From Clostridium sp. DL-VIII (lineage in GTDB: Bacteria > Bacillota > Clostridia > Clostridiales > Clostridiaceae): a DNA stretch of 64,000 bases. The translations under genes were made by a program, and so were the position numbers. Shown piece by piece: positions 53,750 through 63,037 of the stretch (the stretch's first letter is position 1; each line of letters starts with the position of its first letter). The notes under the pieces are model-generated. The model did not search any database, was not told the DNA's origin, and saw only the letters and a program-made list of their open reading frames with translations. The stretch spans positions 4,676,779 to 4,740,778 of the forward strand of contig NZ_CM001240.1 of the NCBI RefSeq assembly GCF_000230835.1, given 5' to 3'.

Positions 53750-53777
53750 AAAAAACCTGCTAAATGCAGGTTTTTTT
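53750..53777. terminator. Bidirectional terminator between SDR and kdgK
   Basis: AAAAAACCTGC and GCAGGTTTTTT arms with a 5-base loop; works on both strands for the convergent genes. Confidence 0.9.
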
Positions 53778-53795
53778 GCTATATACGTATTTATA

Positions 53796-54791
53796 TTATC
53801 TTTTTTCTTTACCTGTAGCATCACCATACATAAGATTTTCAACTTCAGCTACTGTTGAAAGGTTAGCATCACCCATCATACTATATTTTAGGCATGAACC
53901 AGCTGTTGCAAACTCAATGATATCTTGAGTTGAATATCCTGATGTTATTGCATATATAAGTGATGCAGCAAAAGCATCTCCTCCACCTATATTATCTATA
54001 ACATGTATATCGTACTTCTTAGCATTATAGAATTCTTTTCCATCATATAATACTGCTGTCCAGTCTACATCTTCTGCTGTAAATCTATTTCTTAAAATTA
54101 TTGTAGCATACTTCATATTGAATTTTTCTACAAACTTTTTAAGTATCTCGTTACAATCTGCTTTTTCATCTATTGGCTCACCTAATGCCATTTGTGCTTC
54201 ATCAAGACTTCCAAGAGATACATCACAATATGGTAGAAGTTCTCTTATTGCTTTGCTGAATGCTTCTTTATTCCATAGAGTTTCTCTAAAGTTTAAATCC
54301 ACACTTATTGTTAATCCTTTTTCCTTAGCTGCTTTTACTGCATCTAAAGTAATCTTTGCACATTCTTCTGAAAGCGCTGGAGTTATTCCTGAAAAATGGA
54401 ACCATTCTGCTCCTTCAAAAATTTTGTCCCAATTAAAGTCTTCTCTCTTAGCTGTTGCCATTGAAGAGCCTTTTCTGTCAAATGTAAACTTAGTTGGTCT
54501 TTGAGATTCTCCGTATTCACTGAAATAAATACCTATTCTTTCTCCGCCTCTAACTATGTCTTTAGTGTCAACTCCATATTTTCTTAATTCATTTATTGCG
54601 CATTGTGCTATGTCGTTATCTGGAAGTTTAGTTACGTAACTTGTTTCCTTTCCAAATACAGCAAGTGAAACTGATACATTTGCTTCACTTCCACCATAAA
54701 ATGCATTAAACTGCTTAGATTGAGAAAATCTGTCATACCCTACTGGCGAAAGTCTAAGCATCATTTCTCCTATTGTTACTATCTTTCCCAT
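53796..54791 (-). CDS. kdgK: 2-keto-3-deoxygluconate kinase-like PfkB sugar kinase
   Basis: 331 residues from MGKIVTIGEMMLRLSP, with AGAGGTGG upstream; ATG at 54872 would extend through non-conserved residues. PfkB pattern: GGSEANVSVSLAVFG near the start, SVDLNFRETLW, and the ATP/anion-hole motif DNIGGGDAFAASLIY with catalytic Asp. GEMMLRLSP and GGSEANV match KdgK, final steps of uronate catabolism. With the GH28 gene in the window it fits pectin use. A LacI-type operator lies 62 bases upstream. Confidence 0.82.
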   Translation of the reverse strand: MGKIVTIGEMMLRLSPVGYDRFSQSKQFNAFYGGSEANVSVSLAVFGKETSYVTKLPDNDIAQCAINELRKYGVDTKDIVRGGERIGIYFSEYGESQRPTKFTFDRKGSSMATAKREDFNWDKIFEGAEWFHFSGITPALSEECAKITLDAVKAAKEKGLTISVDLNFRETLWNKEAFSKAIRELLPYCDVSLGSLDEAQMALGEPIDEKADCNEILKKFVEKFNMKYATIILRNRFTAEDVDWTAVLYDGKEFYNAKKYDIHVIDNIGGGDAFAASLIYAITSGYSTQDIIEFATAGSCLKYSMMGDANLSTVAEVENLMYGDATGKEKR

Positions 54792-54852
54792 TTTTCCACC
54801 TCTTATGATAATTTTAGTTAATATTATTCTATTTATAAAGAATATTTTTATC

Positions 54853-54874
54853 TTTTGGAACACGTTTTCCAAAA
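54853..54874 (-). promoter_or_regulatory. LacI/KdgR-type operator upstream of kdgK
   Basis: TTTTGGAA and TTCCAAAA arms around CACGTT with a CG near the centre, the form of LacI-family sites. No regulator gene adjoins. The region 54875-55170 holds no gene. Confidence 0.55.
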
Positions 54875-55173
54875 ATAATATGTTCTATAAAATTATATTC
54901 CAAATCGTTATAAGTTTCAAAGTATCGTTGAGTCTGTTTTTGTCAAATAACATAAAACTACTGCTCATTCATTCGTATATAGGCATATTCCTTAAATTTA
55001 ATAATTTTCCACAATAGCACTTTGCATGAATTATCTTGTGATAATATTCTTCAATTTAAATACTTATTCTTCTTAATTTAAAATTTTATAATATATCCAT
55101 AACTTTAATCTAAAATAGTGCTCAACAATTATTACAAGCATATAACTTATCTAAATAAACAATATTTTACTTG

Positions 55174-55202
55174 TTGAAATTATTTTAGCATTATGTTATA
55201 GT
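55174..55202 (+). promoter_or_regulatory. Promoter of the ABC-F attenuator leader
   Basis: TTGAAA (55174-55179), 17-bp spacer, TATAGT (55197-55202). Start expected near 55209, 25 bases before the leader ATG. Confidence 0.7.
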
Positions 55203-55233
55203 ACTTATTAACAAACCGATTGGAGGTGGAAAG

Positions 55234-55254
55234 ATGATTAACTTTTCTTGCTAA
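55234..55254 (+). CDS. Leader peptide MINFSC of the ABC-F attenuator
   Basis: Six codons and a stop behind a strong site (GGAGGTGG, 4 bases before the ATG). Its mRNA (TTAACTTTTCTTGC) can pair with GCAAGAAAGTTATTAATC at 55314-55331, and the same 55314 segment can pair with the right arm of the terminator. A ribosome stalled by a drug on this peptide would free segment 2 and open the downstream gene. Confidence 0.8.
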   Translation: MINFSC

Positions 55255-55313
55255 TATTTTAAAGCATAATAAACTTATAAAGGCGAAAACATCGCTTGTT
55301 TTATTGTGCTTAT

Positions 55314-55432
55314 GCAAGAAAGTTATTAATCTTTTCACTCGTACGGTATATTTTAATCACACCTAAAAATGGTTTGATTTTGCTGTATTTATTGAGCTGC
55401 AAGAATTAACTTTCTTGCAGCTCAATTTTTTA
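55314..55432 (+). terminator. Attenuator: antiterminator segment and terminator
   Basis: Terminator with perfect 15-bp arms (55391-55405 and 55412-55426), loop TTAACT, then TTTTTT. Segment 55314-55331 is complementary both to the leader-peptide region and to TTAACTTTCTTGC in the terminator. A separate hairpin (AAGCA..AATAAA / TTTATT..TGCTT) occupies 55262-55312. All parts of a ribosome-mediated attenuator are in place. Confidence 0.85.
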
Positions 55433-55449
55433 TACAGGAGGATAAATTC

Positions 55450-56928
55450 ATGTCTTTAATAAACGTAACAAATTTAACTTTTGCCTATGATGGCAGCTAT
55501 GATAATATATTTGAAAAAGTAAACTTTCAAATAGATACTGATTGGAAACTAGGTTTTACAGGAAGAAATGGAAGAGGCAAAACGACATTTCTTAATTTAC
55601 TCCTTGGCAAATATGAATATAGTGGTAGTATTTCTTCTAATGTAACCTTTGAATACTTTCCTTTTAAGGTAAAAAATACAGATTATCTTACTATTGATGT
55701 AGTTGAAGAGATTTATCCAGACTTTCTTGAGTGGAAATTAATGCGTGAGCTTTCTTTACTTGAAGTTTCTGATGATGTTTTATACCGCCCTTTTAATTCA
55801 TTATCTTATGGAGAGCAGACAAAAGTACTCCTTGCAGCTTTGTTTCTTAAGGAAAATAGCTTTTTATTGATTGATGAGCCAACAAATCATCTTGATATGA
55901 ATGCAAGAGAACTTGTTAGTAACTATCTTAATACTAAAAAAGGTTTTATTTTAATATCACATGACAGGGCTTTTCTCGATAACTGTGTTGATCATATTCT
56001 TTCAATCAATAAAACCAATATCGAAATTCAAAAGGGTAACTTTTCCTCATGGTGGGAAAATAAAAAAAGACAAGATGGTTTTGAGCTTGCAGAAAATGAA
56101 AAACTTAAGAAAGATATTAATCGATTATCTGAAGCTGCTAAACAAACAGGCAGCTGGTCTAACAAAGTAGAGAAAACAAAAAACGGAATGCGAAACTCTG
56201 GTTCAAAAGTGGATAAAGGCTACATTGGACATAAAGCTGCTAAAATGATGAAGCGCTCTAAATCAATTGAAACCAGACAACAGGCTGCTATTGATGAAAA
56301 ATCTAAGCTTCTTAAAAATATTGAAAACTCTGAAAGCCTAAAAATTTCTCAGCTTCCGTATCATAAAGGCAAACTTGTAGAACTTGAAAATGTATCAATA
56401 CTTTATGGTGATGCTACTATCTGCAAGGATGTAAGCTTTACTATCGAACAAGGTGATAGATTAGCCCTTATAGGTAGAAATGGTTGTGGAAAATCAAGTG
56501 TTATGAAACTTATTTATGGTAATGATATAGATTATACAGGCACTTTTAGAAAAGGAAGTCAGCTTAAAATATCCTATGTCTCACAAGATACATCTAATCT
56601 TAATGGTAATTTAACCGATTATGCTAGAGATAATGATATTGATGAAAGTCTTTTTAAATCTATTTTAAGAAAACTTGATTTTTCAAGAACTCAATTTGAA
56701 AAGGATATGTCAGCTTTTAGCGGTGGACAGAAGAAAAAAGTATTAATTGCCAAAAGCCTTTGTGAAAAAGCTCATTTATATATCTGGGATGAACCTCTTA
56801 ATTTTATAGATGTTATCTCTCGTATGCAAATAGAAGAATTATTACTGTCATACTTACCAACCATTTTATTTGTGGAACATGATAGTGAATTTTCAAAGAA
56901 TATTGCAACAAAAATTTTTGAATTCTAG
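55450..56928 (+). CDS. ABC-F ribosome-protection protein, Lsa-like
   Basis: 492 residues, two ATPase domains with no membrane part. First: GRNGRGKTT, LSYGEQTK, FLLIDEPTNHLD. Second: GRNGCGKSS, FSGGQKKK, LYIWDEPLNFID. Linker of about 100 residues (interdomain, with KRQDGFELAENEKLKKD) contacts the ribosome. N-terminal MSLINVTNLTFAYDGSYDNIF and length are like Lsa proteins that give lincosamide, streptogramin A and pleuromutilin resistance. The attenuator upstream supports antibiotic-induced expression. Confidence 0.88.
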   Translation: MSLINVTNLTFAYDGSYDNIFEKVNFQIDTDWKLGFTGRNGRGKTTFLNLLLGKYEYSGSISSNVTFEYFPFKVKNTDYLTIDVVEEIYPDFLEWKLMRELSLLEVSDDVLYRPFNSLSYGEQTKVLLAALFLKENSFLLIDEPTNHLDMNARELVSNYLNTKKGFILISHDRAFLDNCVDHILSINKTNIEIQKGNFSSWWENKKRQDGFELAENEKLKKDINRLSEAAKQTGSWSNKVEKTKNGMRNSGSKVDKGYIGHKAAKMMKRSKSIETRQQAAIDEKSKLLKNIENSESLKISQLPYHKGKLVELENVSILYGDATICKDVSFTIEQGDRLALIGRNGCGKSSVMKLIYGNDIDYTGTFRKGSQLKISYVSQDTSNLNGNLTDYARDNDIDESLFKSILRKLDFSRTQFEKDMSAFSGGQKKKVLIAKSLCEKAHLYIWDEPLNFIDVISRMQIEELLLSYLPTILFVEHDSEFSKNIATKIFEF

Positions 56929-57042
56929 TGATTTATATAAATTACACTATATAAATTTCAATTATAAATTGCTATTACATTTAAATATATTAAGTAAAGA
57001 CTCATAATTTAAATTAGCAGTATGATAATAAAATTTATATAG

Positions 57043-57107
57043 AAAAGCACTCATTCTGAACTGCTCTCTGTCTACTTGACAAGGAGCAGTTTATAGAATA
57101 GTGCTTT
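57043..57107. terminator. Terminator between ABC-F and tag genes
   Basis: Long interrupted hairpin AAAGCACT..ATTCT..ACTGCTC / GAGCAGT..AGAAT..GTGCTTT. Convergent genes lie on either side. Confidence 0.75.
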
Positions 57108-57118
57108 AACCATTTTCA

Positions 57119-57712
57119 TTATTTATATGTAACAGGATATTTTTTTATTAAGTCCTCATACATAAAACAGTCGCAAACATGATCATTTATAATACCACTG
57201 GCCTGTAAATGAGAATATACAGTGATAGATCCGAGAAATTTAAAACCTCGTTTCTTTAATTCCTTACTTATCTCATCAGATAATTCATTTTTAGATGGTA
57301 TATTTCCAGATTGATGTTCTTTGTAAATCACTGTTTTTCCATCTGTAAAGCCCCATATGTATTTATCAAAAGAACCATATTGCTCTATTATTTCTTGAAA
57401 TTTTTTTGCATTATTGATGACTGCTTCTACTTTTCTTCTTGATTTTATCATTCCATCAATCAGTAAGATTTTTTCTATTTTCTCTTCTCCATATTCAACT
57501 ATTTTATCAAAATCAAAATTATCAAAACACTGCCTGAAAACTTCTCTCTTTTTAAGCATCAACTTCCAGTTTAATCCTGCCTGCATTATCTCTAGTGTGA
57601 TAAATTCAAACTGCTTTCTATCATCATGAACAGGTATTCCCCATTCACGATCATGATAATCCTGCATTATTCCTTCATCTAAACACCAACTGCATCTTTT
57701 TTTCTCTAACAT
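57119..57712 (-). CDS. tag: DNA-3-methyladenine glycosylase I
   Basis: 197 residues. Zinc ligands at the ends: CSWCLDEG near the N-terminus, HDREWG, and HVCDCF at the C-terminus. Catalytic-site motifs FEFITLEIMQAGLNWKLMLKKRE, FDNFDFDKI and GFKFLGSITVYSHLQASG are diagnostic. Removes 3-methyladenine from DNA. Followed upstream by the HD gene with 28 bases gap. Confidence 0.95.
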   Translation of the reverse strand: MLEKKRCSWCLDEGIMQDYHDREWGIPVHDDRKQFEFITLEIMQAGLNWKLMLKKREVFRQCFDNFDFDKIVEYGEEKIEKILLIDGMIKSRRKVEAVINNAKKFQEIIEQYGSFDKYIWGFTDGKTVIYKEHQSGNIPSKNELSDEISKELKKRGFKFLGSITVYSHLQASGIINDHVCDCFMYEDLIKKYPVTYK

Positions 57713-57740
57713 GTTCTATCCTTTCATACCTTAAAATTAA

Positions 57741-58328
57741 TTATTCAAAGGCTTTCATTGATTCATTCACAGATTCTTCGCAAGACCTCATTGCAAAAAT
57801 TGTTTTTTCTAAAAGTTCATCTAAACTCCATCCAAGCATTTCTGCTCCATACTTAATAACATCTCTAGAGCATCCTGCAGCAAATTTTTTATCTTTAAAC
57901 TTCTTCTTTAAGCTAGATAATTCCATATCCATTACGCTCTTTGAAGGGCGCATTCTTGCTGCTGCACCTATTAAGCCTGTTAATTCATCCGCTGCAAATA
58001 ATACTTTCTCCATAGTGTGCTCAGGTTTAATTTCAACACAAATTCCATATCCATGACTACATACTGAATGAATTATCTCTTCACTTACATTGGCTTCTTT
58101 CAATAATTCTTGTGCTTTTATACAATGTTCTTCTGGCCACATTTCAAAATCAATATCATGTAAAAGTCCCACGATCCCCCAATATTCAGCTTCTTCTACA
58201 TAACCAAGCTGCTCTGCGTACCACTTCATAACGCCTTCAACTGTAAGACCATGAAGTATATGAAATGGCTCCTTATTATATTTTTTAAGCAAATCAAATG
58301 CTTCTTCCCTTGTAATTGTATTATTCAT
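57741..58328 (-). CDS. HD-domain phosphohydrolase-like protein
   Basis: 195 residues from MNNTITREEAFD (GGGAGG upstream). Metal-binding HD motifs: HGLTVEGVMKWYA, GLLHDIDFEMWPEEH, and CSHGYG, AADELTGLIGA. Usual function is hydrolysis of a phosphate ester; often annotated as hydrolase. Probably cotranscribed with tag. Confidence 0.82.
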   Translation of the reverse strand: MNNTITREEAFDLLKKYNKEPFHILHGLTVEGVMKWYAEQLGYVEEAEYWGIVGLLHDIDFEMWPEEHCIKAQELLKEANVSEEIIHSVCSHGYGICVEIKPEHTMEKVLFAADELTGLIGAAARMRPSKSVMDMELSSLKKKFKDKKFAAGCSRDVIKYGAEMLGWSLDELLEKTIFAMRSCEESVNESMKAFE

Positions 58329-58503
58329 TATAGTTCCTCCCTTTTTATTTTTCTCTATGCTTACGCTAAAATAACTTATTCTCATTATATCCATTTTACC
58401 AAAAAATTTCTTTATATAATACCTTTTCTTATTTATATGGTAATTTCTTGTATCGAAAAATAAGAAATACCAAAAGATACTTCTTATCCTTTAAGCAATC
58501 CAC

Positions 58504-58761
58504 TTATTTCTTCCATCTTTTAAGATTAGGAAGTGTTTCTTGTAAAAGCCTTTTCGCTTCAACTTCAGTCATCCCAGCCTCCTTCATAAAAGGAACACAA
58601 ATTTCAATTTCTTTCTCCATAGTTACATTAGGAGAAGTGAAATTTCCTTTCTGATAACAATAAATACAATACTCTTCATTGTTACTTCCATCATTATTTG
58701 TACCAAGAACTTCTTTAGATTCCATAGGCATGCCGCAGCTTTGACAAATTAAATTTTCCAT
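58504..58761 (-). CDS. Zinc-ribbon protein with short helical tail
   Basis: 85 residues. CQSCGMP and CIYCYQKG zinc-ribbon pairs at the N-terminus, followed by a helical domain (TMEKEIEICVPFMKEAGMTEVEAKRLLQETLP in order). Belongs to the putative zinc ribbon family found with DNA-binding and stress proteins. Single gene. Confidence 0.8.
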   Translation of the reverse strand: MENLICQSCGMPMESKEVLGTNNDGSNNEEYCIYCYQKGNFTSPNVTMEKEIEICVPFMKEAGMTEVEAKRLLQETLPNLKRWKK

Positions 58762-58896
58762 AAAAATATCCTCCTTATTTTAGAATAAATACTTAATTTT
58801 GATTCTTACATTCTTATTATAATTAGCCAAAACTGACAACTGCATGTCACATTTATTAATAGCTTTAAAATTTTCTTCCATAATGCTCATAGTTTT

Positions 58897-60192
58897 TTAA
58901 ATTTCATCAATATTGATTATCTTTTCTTCTCCACTAGACATATCTTTAAGTTTCACTTGTCTATTTAAAACCTCCTCTTCTCCAACAAGCACTACATTTG
59001 CTATTTCTAATTTATTGGCATAGTTAAGTTTTTTCTTAAGCTTATCGTCTTCAAGATATATCTCTGCATATTTTTGTTTTTCCAATAATCTCTTATATAC
59101 CTCACCACAATATTCTAAGGTATTTCCAATTGGAATAATCAAATACTCTATTGATTTTTCCACTTTATAATTGTCAATAAACCCTATTTCCTTTAACACA
59201 AAAAATAACCTTGTGAGACCAATTGATATTCCAACTCCAGGCAGGATACTATCTGTGTAATTTTGAGCCAAGTTATCATATCTCCCCCCTGAACATATAG
59301 AGCCATAGTTTTCATTTCCTATTAAGAATGTCTCAAATACTGTTCCCGTATAATAATCAAGTCCTCTTATTATCTTTAAATTTATTACATGCTCCTTATC
59401 TTTTACTCCAAAAAGCTTTAGCATTTTTTCAACTGAAACAAGCTCCTCAATACCTTTTTCAAATTCCTCTGAATTTATATTTAATTTTTTTAGTTTTTCA
59501 ATTATTTCTTCATTACTTCCATTAATGTTGATGATCTTATTAACAGCATCGGCTTTTTCTTTTCCAACCAGTTCATCTAAAGATTGCTTAAATTCTTCAG
59601 CCCCTATTTTATCGTACTTATCAATTAATCTCATAACCTCAGTTGTATTTATTATTTCTAAACTCTTCAAAATCTCCGTTAATATTTTCCTATTATTTAT
59701 TTGGAATTTATAGTTCTTTAGACCAATAGCTTTAAATCCCTTTGATACCAAGCTTATTACTAAGGCATCGTTATTAATGCTAAGTTCATTTTTTCCTATA
59801 ATATCAATATCACACTGATAAAACTCTCTATATCTTCCCTTTTGATTTCTTTCTCCTCTAAAGACTTTTCCAACCTGATATCTTTTAAACGGAAATATAA
59901 GTTCATTAAAATGTTGAGCAGCAAATCTAGCAAAAGGCACTGTTAAATCAAATCTCAAAGATAAATCATTATTTCCTTTAGTAAATCTGTAAACCTGCTT
60001 TTCTGTTTCCCCTGCACTCTTAGCAAGCAACACCTCTGATTTTTCAATAATAGGTGTGTCCATTTCTAAAAATCCATTCTCCTCATATACTTTTGTTATT
60101 TTTCTTAATATATCCTTAAATATTTTTTGTTCCTTAGGCAATAGCTCCATAAACCCCGGTAATATACTTGGCTGTATTTTATTAATTTTCAT
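58897..60192 (-). CDS. hisS: Histidyl-tRNA synthetase, archaeal/eukaryote-like branch
   Basis: 431-residue class II synthetase. Motif 2 region LRFDLTVPFARFAAQH and FRGERNQKGRYREFYQCDIDIIG, HisA motif RGLDYYTGTVFE, motif 3 GGRYDNLAQNY and GVGISIGLTRLFF, then the C-terminal anticodon-binding domain (about residues 335-431). The LRFDLTVPFAR and YREFYQCDIDI forms are those of archaeal/eukaryal HisRS; the usual bacterial LRPEGTA is not present. It is preceded by a histidine leader peptide and terminator. Could be a second HisRS; paralogues are common in Clostridia. HisZ is unlikely because the anticodon-binding domain is present. Confidence 0.9.
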   Translation of the reverse strand: MKINKIQPSILPGFMELLPKEQKIFKDILRKITKVYEENGFLEMDTPIIEKSEVLLAKSAGETEKQVYRFTKGNNDLSLRFDLTVPFARFAAQHFNELIFPFKRYQVGKVFRGERNQKGRYREFYQCDIDIIGKNELSINNDALVISLVSKGFKAIGLKNYKFQINNRKILTEILKSLEIINTTEVMRLIDKYDKIGAEEFKQSLDELVGKEKADAVNKIININGSNEEIIEKLKKLNINSEEFEKGIEELVSVEKMLKLFGVKDKEHVINLKIIRGLDYYTGTVFETFLIGNENYGSICSGGRYDNLAQNYTDSILPGVGISIGLTRLFFVLKEIGFIDNYKVEKSIEYLIIPIGNTLEYCGEVYKRLLEKQKYAEIYLEDDKLKKKLNYANKLEIANVVLVGEEEVLNRQVKLKDMSSGEEKIINIDEI

Positions 60193-60246
60193 AATTCTAT
60201 TCTCCTCCTAACATTTATTTCACAAACTTATTTTTACTTTAATATA

Positions 60247-60282
60247 CAAAAAACCATGCAGGCGTATCCTCCTGCATGGTTC
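60247..60282 (-). terminator. Attenuator terminator of hisS
   Basis: On the minus strand AACCATGCAGG and CCTGCATGGTT form an 11-bp stem with 8-base loop followed by TTTTTTG, 55 bases before the hisS ATG. It follows the His leader peptide, so it must be bypassed for hisS transcription. Confidence 0.85.
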
Positions 60283-60307
60283 AATAAATTACTACTAACA
60301 TTTAATT

Positions 60308-60388
60308 CATCACCATCAGCAGATACAAGCCTATAATTTATAGACTTGAATCTGCTTTTAAACAGACCAAGTCTTACCGATGATGATG
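60308..60388 (-). promoter_or_regulatory. Alternative hairpins of the his leader
   Basis: His codons CATCATCATC (60388-60379) can pair with GATGGTGATG (60317-60308), with one G-U. Nested inside is a strong stem GCAGAT..CAAG..CTATAA / TTATAG..CTTG..ATCTGC (60318-60358). The segment CTGATGGT can instead pair with ACCATGCAG of the terminator (one bulge), a possible antiterminator. Confidence 0.6.
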
Positions 60389-60424
60389 TATAAAATTTAT
60401 TAATTTCATATTAAATGCTTTCAT
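60374..60424 (-). CDS. Histidine leader peptide of hisS
   Basis: Sixteen codons, MKAFNMKLINFIHHHR, then TAA. AGGAGG lies 7 bases before the ATG. Three consecutive His codons near the end and a terminator between it and hisS are the pattern of amino acid attenuation, as in the enteric his operon. A ribosome waiting for charged tRNA-His would stop at HHH. Confidence 0.8.
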   Translation of the reverse strand: MKAFNMKLINFIHHHR

Positions 60425-60635
60425 AACTTTTCCTCCTGAGATTTAATTGTTATTATTATATATTATAAAAAATCCTTTTTCAATTATTATTTTAAGATTC
60501 TAATATAAATTATTTTTGGATTTTTTATATGTTGCAATTGTTTTTCTACATTTTCCATCTGGATATTTATTTAGCAGATAGACATCCTAACTGTAATTTT
60601 ATTATTGAAACATATATAACATAAATGTTTTATAT

Positions 60636-61361
60636 TCACTCTTTTATATGAAAATATAATTCTGGCATATTCTCATTAATAGTAGAAAATTCAAATCCTC
60701 GCGATTTATAATACTTTATTATTTTAGGAAGAGCCTTATATGTATTCTCATTTGCATCCGTGCAATGCATAAGAAGTATTATAGTTTGTAATTTTTCGCT
60801 TCCCTTTTTAACTTTTCTATATATCTTATTAGGTGATAGTTTTGGGTTTACCCCATCTGTCGCATCTAAATTCCAATCATATACCTTAAAATTATTATCA
60901 TGTAATCTTTTTAAAAAACTTTTATTAAGATGCTTTGCACTGCCGCCAGGAAACCTAAGTATATTGGGTGAAATACCAATAACTCTGTTTATCTCGTTAC
61001 GGCATTGAATCATTTCTTTTATAAATGTATCTTCATTGCCATAAATCTCTTTATAATCATGAGTATAACTATGAAGCCCTATATTATTTCCTTCATTATA
61101 AATTCTTTTTACCATCTCTTCATTGCATTTAATCTGATTGCCTATTAGAAAAAATGTTGCATTAACCTTATACTTTTTTAATACATCGAGAATTTCATTT
61201 GTTACTATAGGACTAGGTCCATCATCAAAGGTTAAATAAACTTTTTTCCCGCCTACTTCTTTAGATTTTGCAGAAACACTACCTATATTTTGATTGAATA
61301 TAAAAATAATAAGAAATATACTTATAACAATAAATAAAATATGCTTTAATTTATTCTTCAC
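60636..61361 (-). CDS. Polysaccharide deacetylase (NodB domain)
   Basis: 241 residues. N-terminal membrane anchor or signal (HILFIVISIFLIIFIF), then NodB homology: LTFDDGPSP (catalytic and metal Asp), HSYTHDY (metal His), LRFPGGS and a late LLMHCTDANE with His. Deacetylates peptidoglycan or a similar polymer at the surface. Single gene; 61362-61529 upstream holds nothing clear. Confidence 0.9.
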   Translation of the reverse strand: MKNKLKHILFIVISIFLIIFIFNQNIGSVSAKSKEVGGKKVYLTFDDGPSPIVTNEILDVLKKYKVNATFFLIGNQIKCNEEMVKRIYNEGNNIGLHSYTHDYKEIYGNEDTFIKEMIQCRNEINRVIGISPNILRFPGGSAKHLNKSFLKRLHDNNFKVYDWNLDATDGVNPKLSPNKIYRKVKKGSEKLQTIILLMHCTDANENTYKALPKIIKYYKSRGFEFSTINENMPELYFHIKE

Positions 61362-61529
61362 TTATCTTCCTCCTAGTATCACCTACTATATAATTAAAAA
61401 AGTCTTTATTTCTTATTATTTTCTTATTCCAAAGTTTATATTTATGGTAATTTTAAGTACTTGATGATTATAGAAAATGTCTCTTCTATAATTTATCCAA
61501 TTATAATTATTAAATTTGATAGGAATTAC

Positions 61530-62510
61530 TTATTTAAAATGTAGTATAACAATCACTTTTGTACCCTTACCCTCTTCGCTCTCCACATTTATACTCCCTT
61601 TATGCATATCTACAATCCATTTCGCTATAGATAATCCTAATCCAGTGCCTCCTCCTTTTTCTTTAAAACGTGATTTATCTATAATATAAACTCTATCAAA
61701 GTACTAATCTCATCCTTTGGTATTCCTATTCCATTATCGCTAACAGTTATCATTACAAATTCCTTACATATTTCTGAATTAATTTTTATTTTCCCCCCAT
61801 CTATCTAATAGATTAGCATATCCCTGAACAACTGCAATTGGGGTTCTTAGCTCATGAGAGGCATCTGATACAAATTGTACTTGCATATAAAAAGAATTCT
61901 GAAGCCTATCTATCATATTGTTAAAAGTATTTGCAAGTCTTTTCAACTCATCATCCGCACCTATAATGTTTATTCTTTCTTTTAAATTGTTTATACTTAT
62001 ATTTTCAGCAGTTTTAGTTATATAATCAATTGGCTTTATCATCCTCTTACTTACTATATATTCTACTATAATTGAAGCAATAATTCCTATTAAATCAGCG
62101 ATAGTCATAAGTACAAATACCATTTTCATAAAATCATATTCATTCTGCATATCTTTTACTATCTGAAAATATATTGTCCCATATTTCTGACTTTTATATT
62201 CGACACTTTTATATCCAAAATGTTTTTCTTCATCTTCTAAGTGTCCTACTTTATCATCTCAATATTCAATATTGCTTTCAAGGCCTTTTACACTTATCGG
62301 AAAATCTTCCGAGGTACTTATTAATTCTCCACTTTCCTTTGCTATCCTTATTGATATATCCTCTTTTGAAGATATATCTGAAAAGATTTCATTATCTGAT
62401 AAATCTAATTGCTGATTTTGTGCTGTAACCATGTTTAGTATTATTATCTGAGTATCTTCTATATCACTATCTGCTTCCTTATACAAGCCACTTTCTACAT
62501 TTTATACTCA
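61530..62510 (-). pseudogene. Decayed sensor histidine kinase
   Basis: Pieces of one HAMP-type kinase lie in order: sensor part (62259-62486, DTQIIILNMVTAQNQQLDLS), membrane helix, HAMP and phospho-acceptor SDASHELRTPIAVVQG (61779-62150), then [42 protein letters not shown] and end at 61530. The frame breaks at least three times and the region between the H box and the SDNG segment is mostly missing. No response regulator adjoins in the window. Confidence 0.85.
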
Positions 62511-63037
62511 TCTCATTGTCTTCAATAATAAAATATTATATATCAATTTCTCTTTTATTTATATACATATATTATTTTTATAAATATCAAATCAGTTGTT
62601 TATTATCAAACAAATAATTTTGCAATAACCTAATATAAATTCAAAAAGAGCTGCTTTAAAAACAACTCTTTTGAGAAATATGAATAAAATTTCAAAAAGA
62701 TTTTATATAAATTTCCGGTGACGACTTCCAGAAATTAAAGAATACCCGAAAAATATTTTGATGATGAAAAAATATTTTTCCTCTCGTTATTATAATAAAT
62801 CTTTTTGCACCATCATTATTGCATTGTAACATTAAAATCAGATTAAAATACCATTAGAATAACATTATAAATATTGCTATAATCTAATTTTTTTAAATAA
62901 AATACTATATTTTATAAGTCTTAATAAATCTTCATTTTTTGTTTTTCCAACAAATGTAATTATGTTAAAATATTTATATAAAATTAAACTATTTTAATAA
63001 TTTCTTTTAAAATGATGATTATACGAAGAGGAATTAA
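62511..63037. other. Gene-free stretch
   Basis: AT-rich, with one hairpin at 62648-62673 (CAAAAAGAG / CTCTTTTGA). No supported ORF or clear site. Confidence 0.4.

Noticed and set aside
53796..54872. Extended kdgK start with MENVFQKIKIFF
   Set aside because: The extension covers the LacI-like operator and non-conserved residues; the internal ATG has a strong site.
62690..62780. Possible small riboswitch around CCGGTGACGACTTCCAG
   Set aside because: No match to a known aptamer pattern and no gene directly downstream with fitting role.
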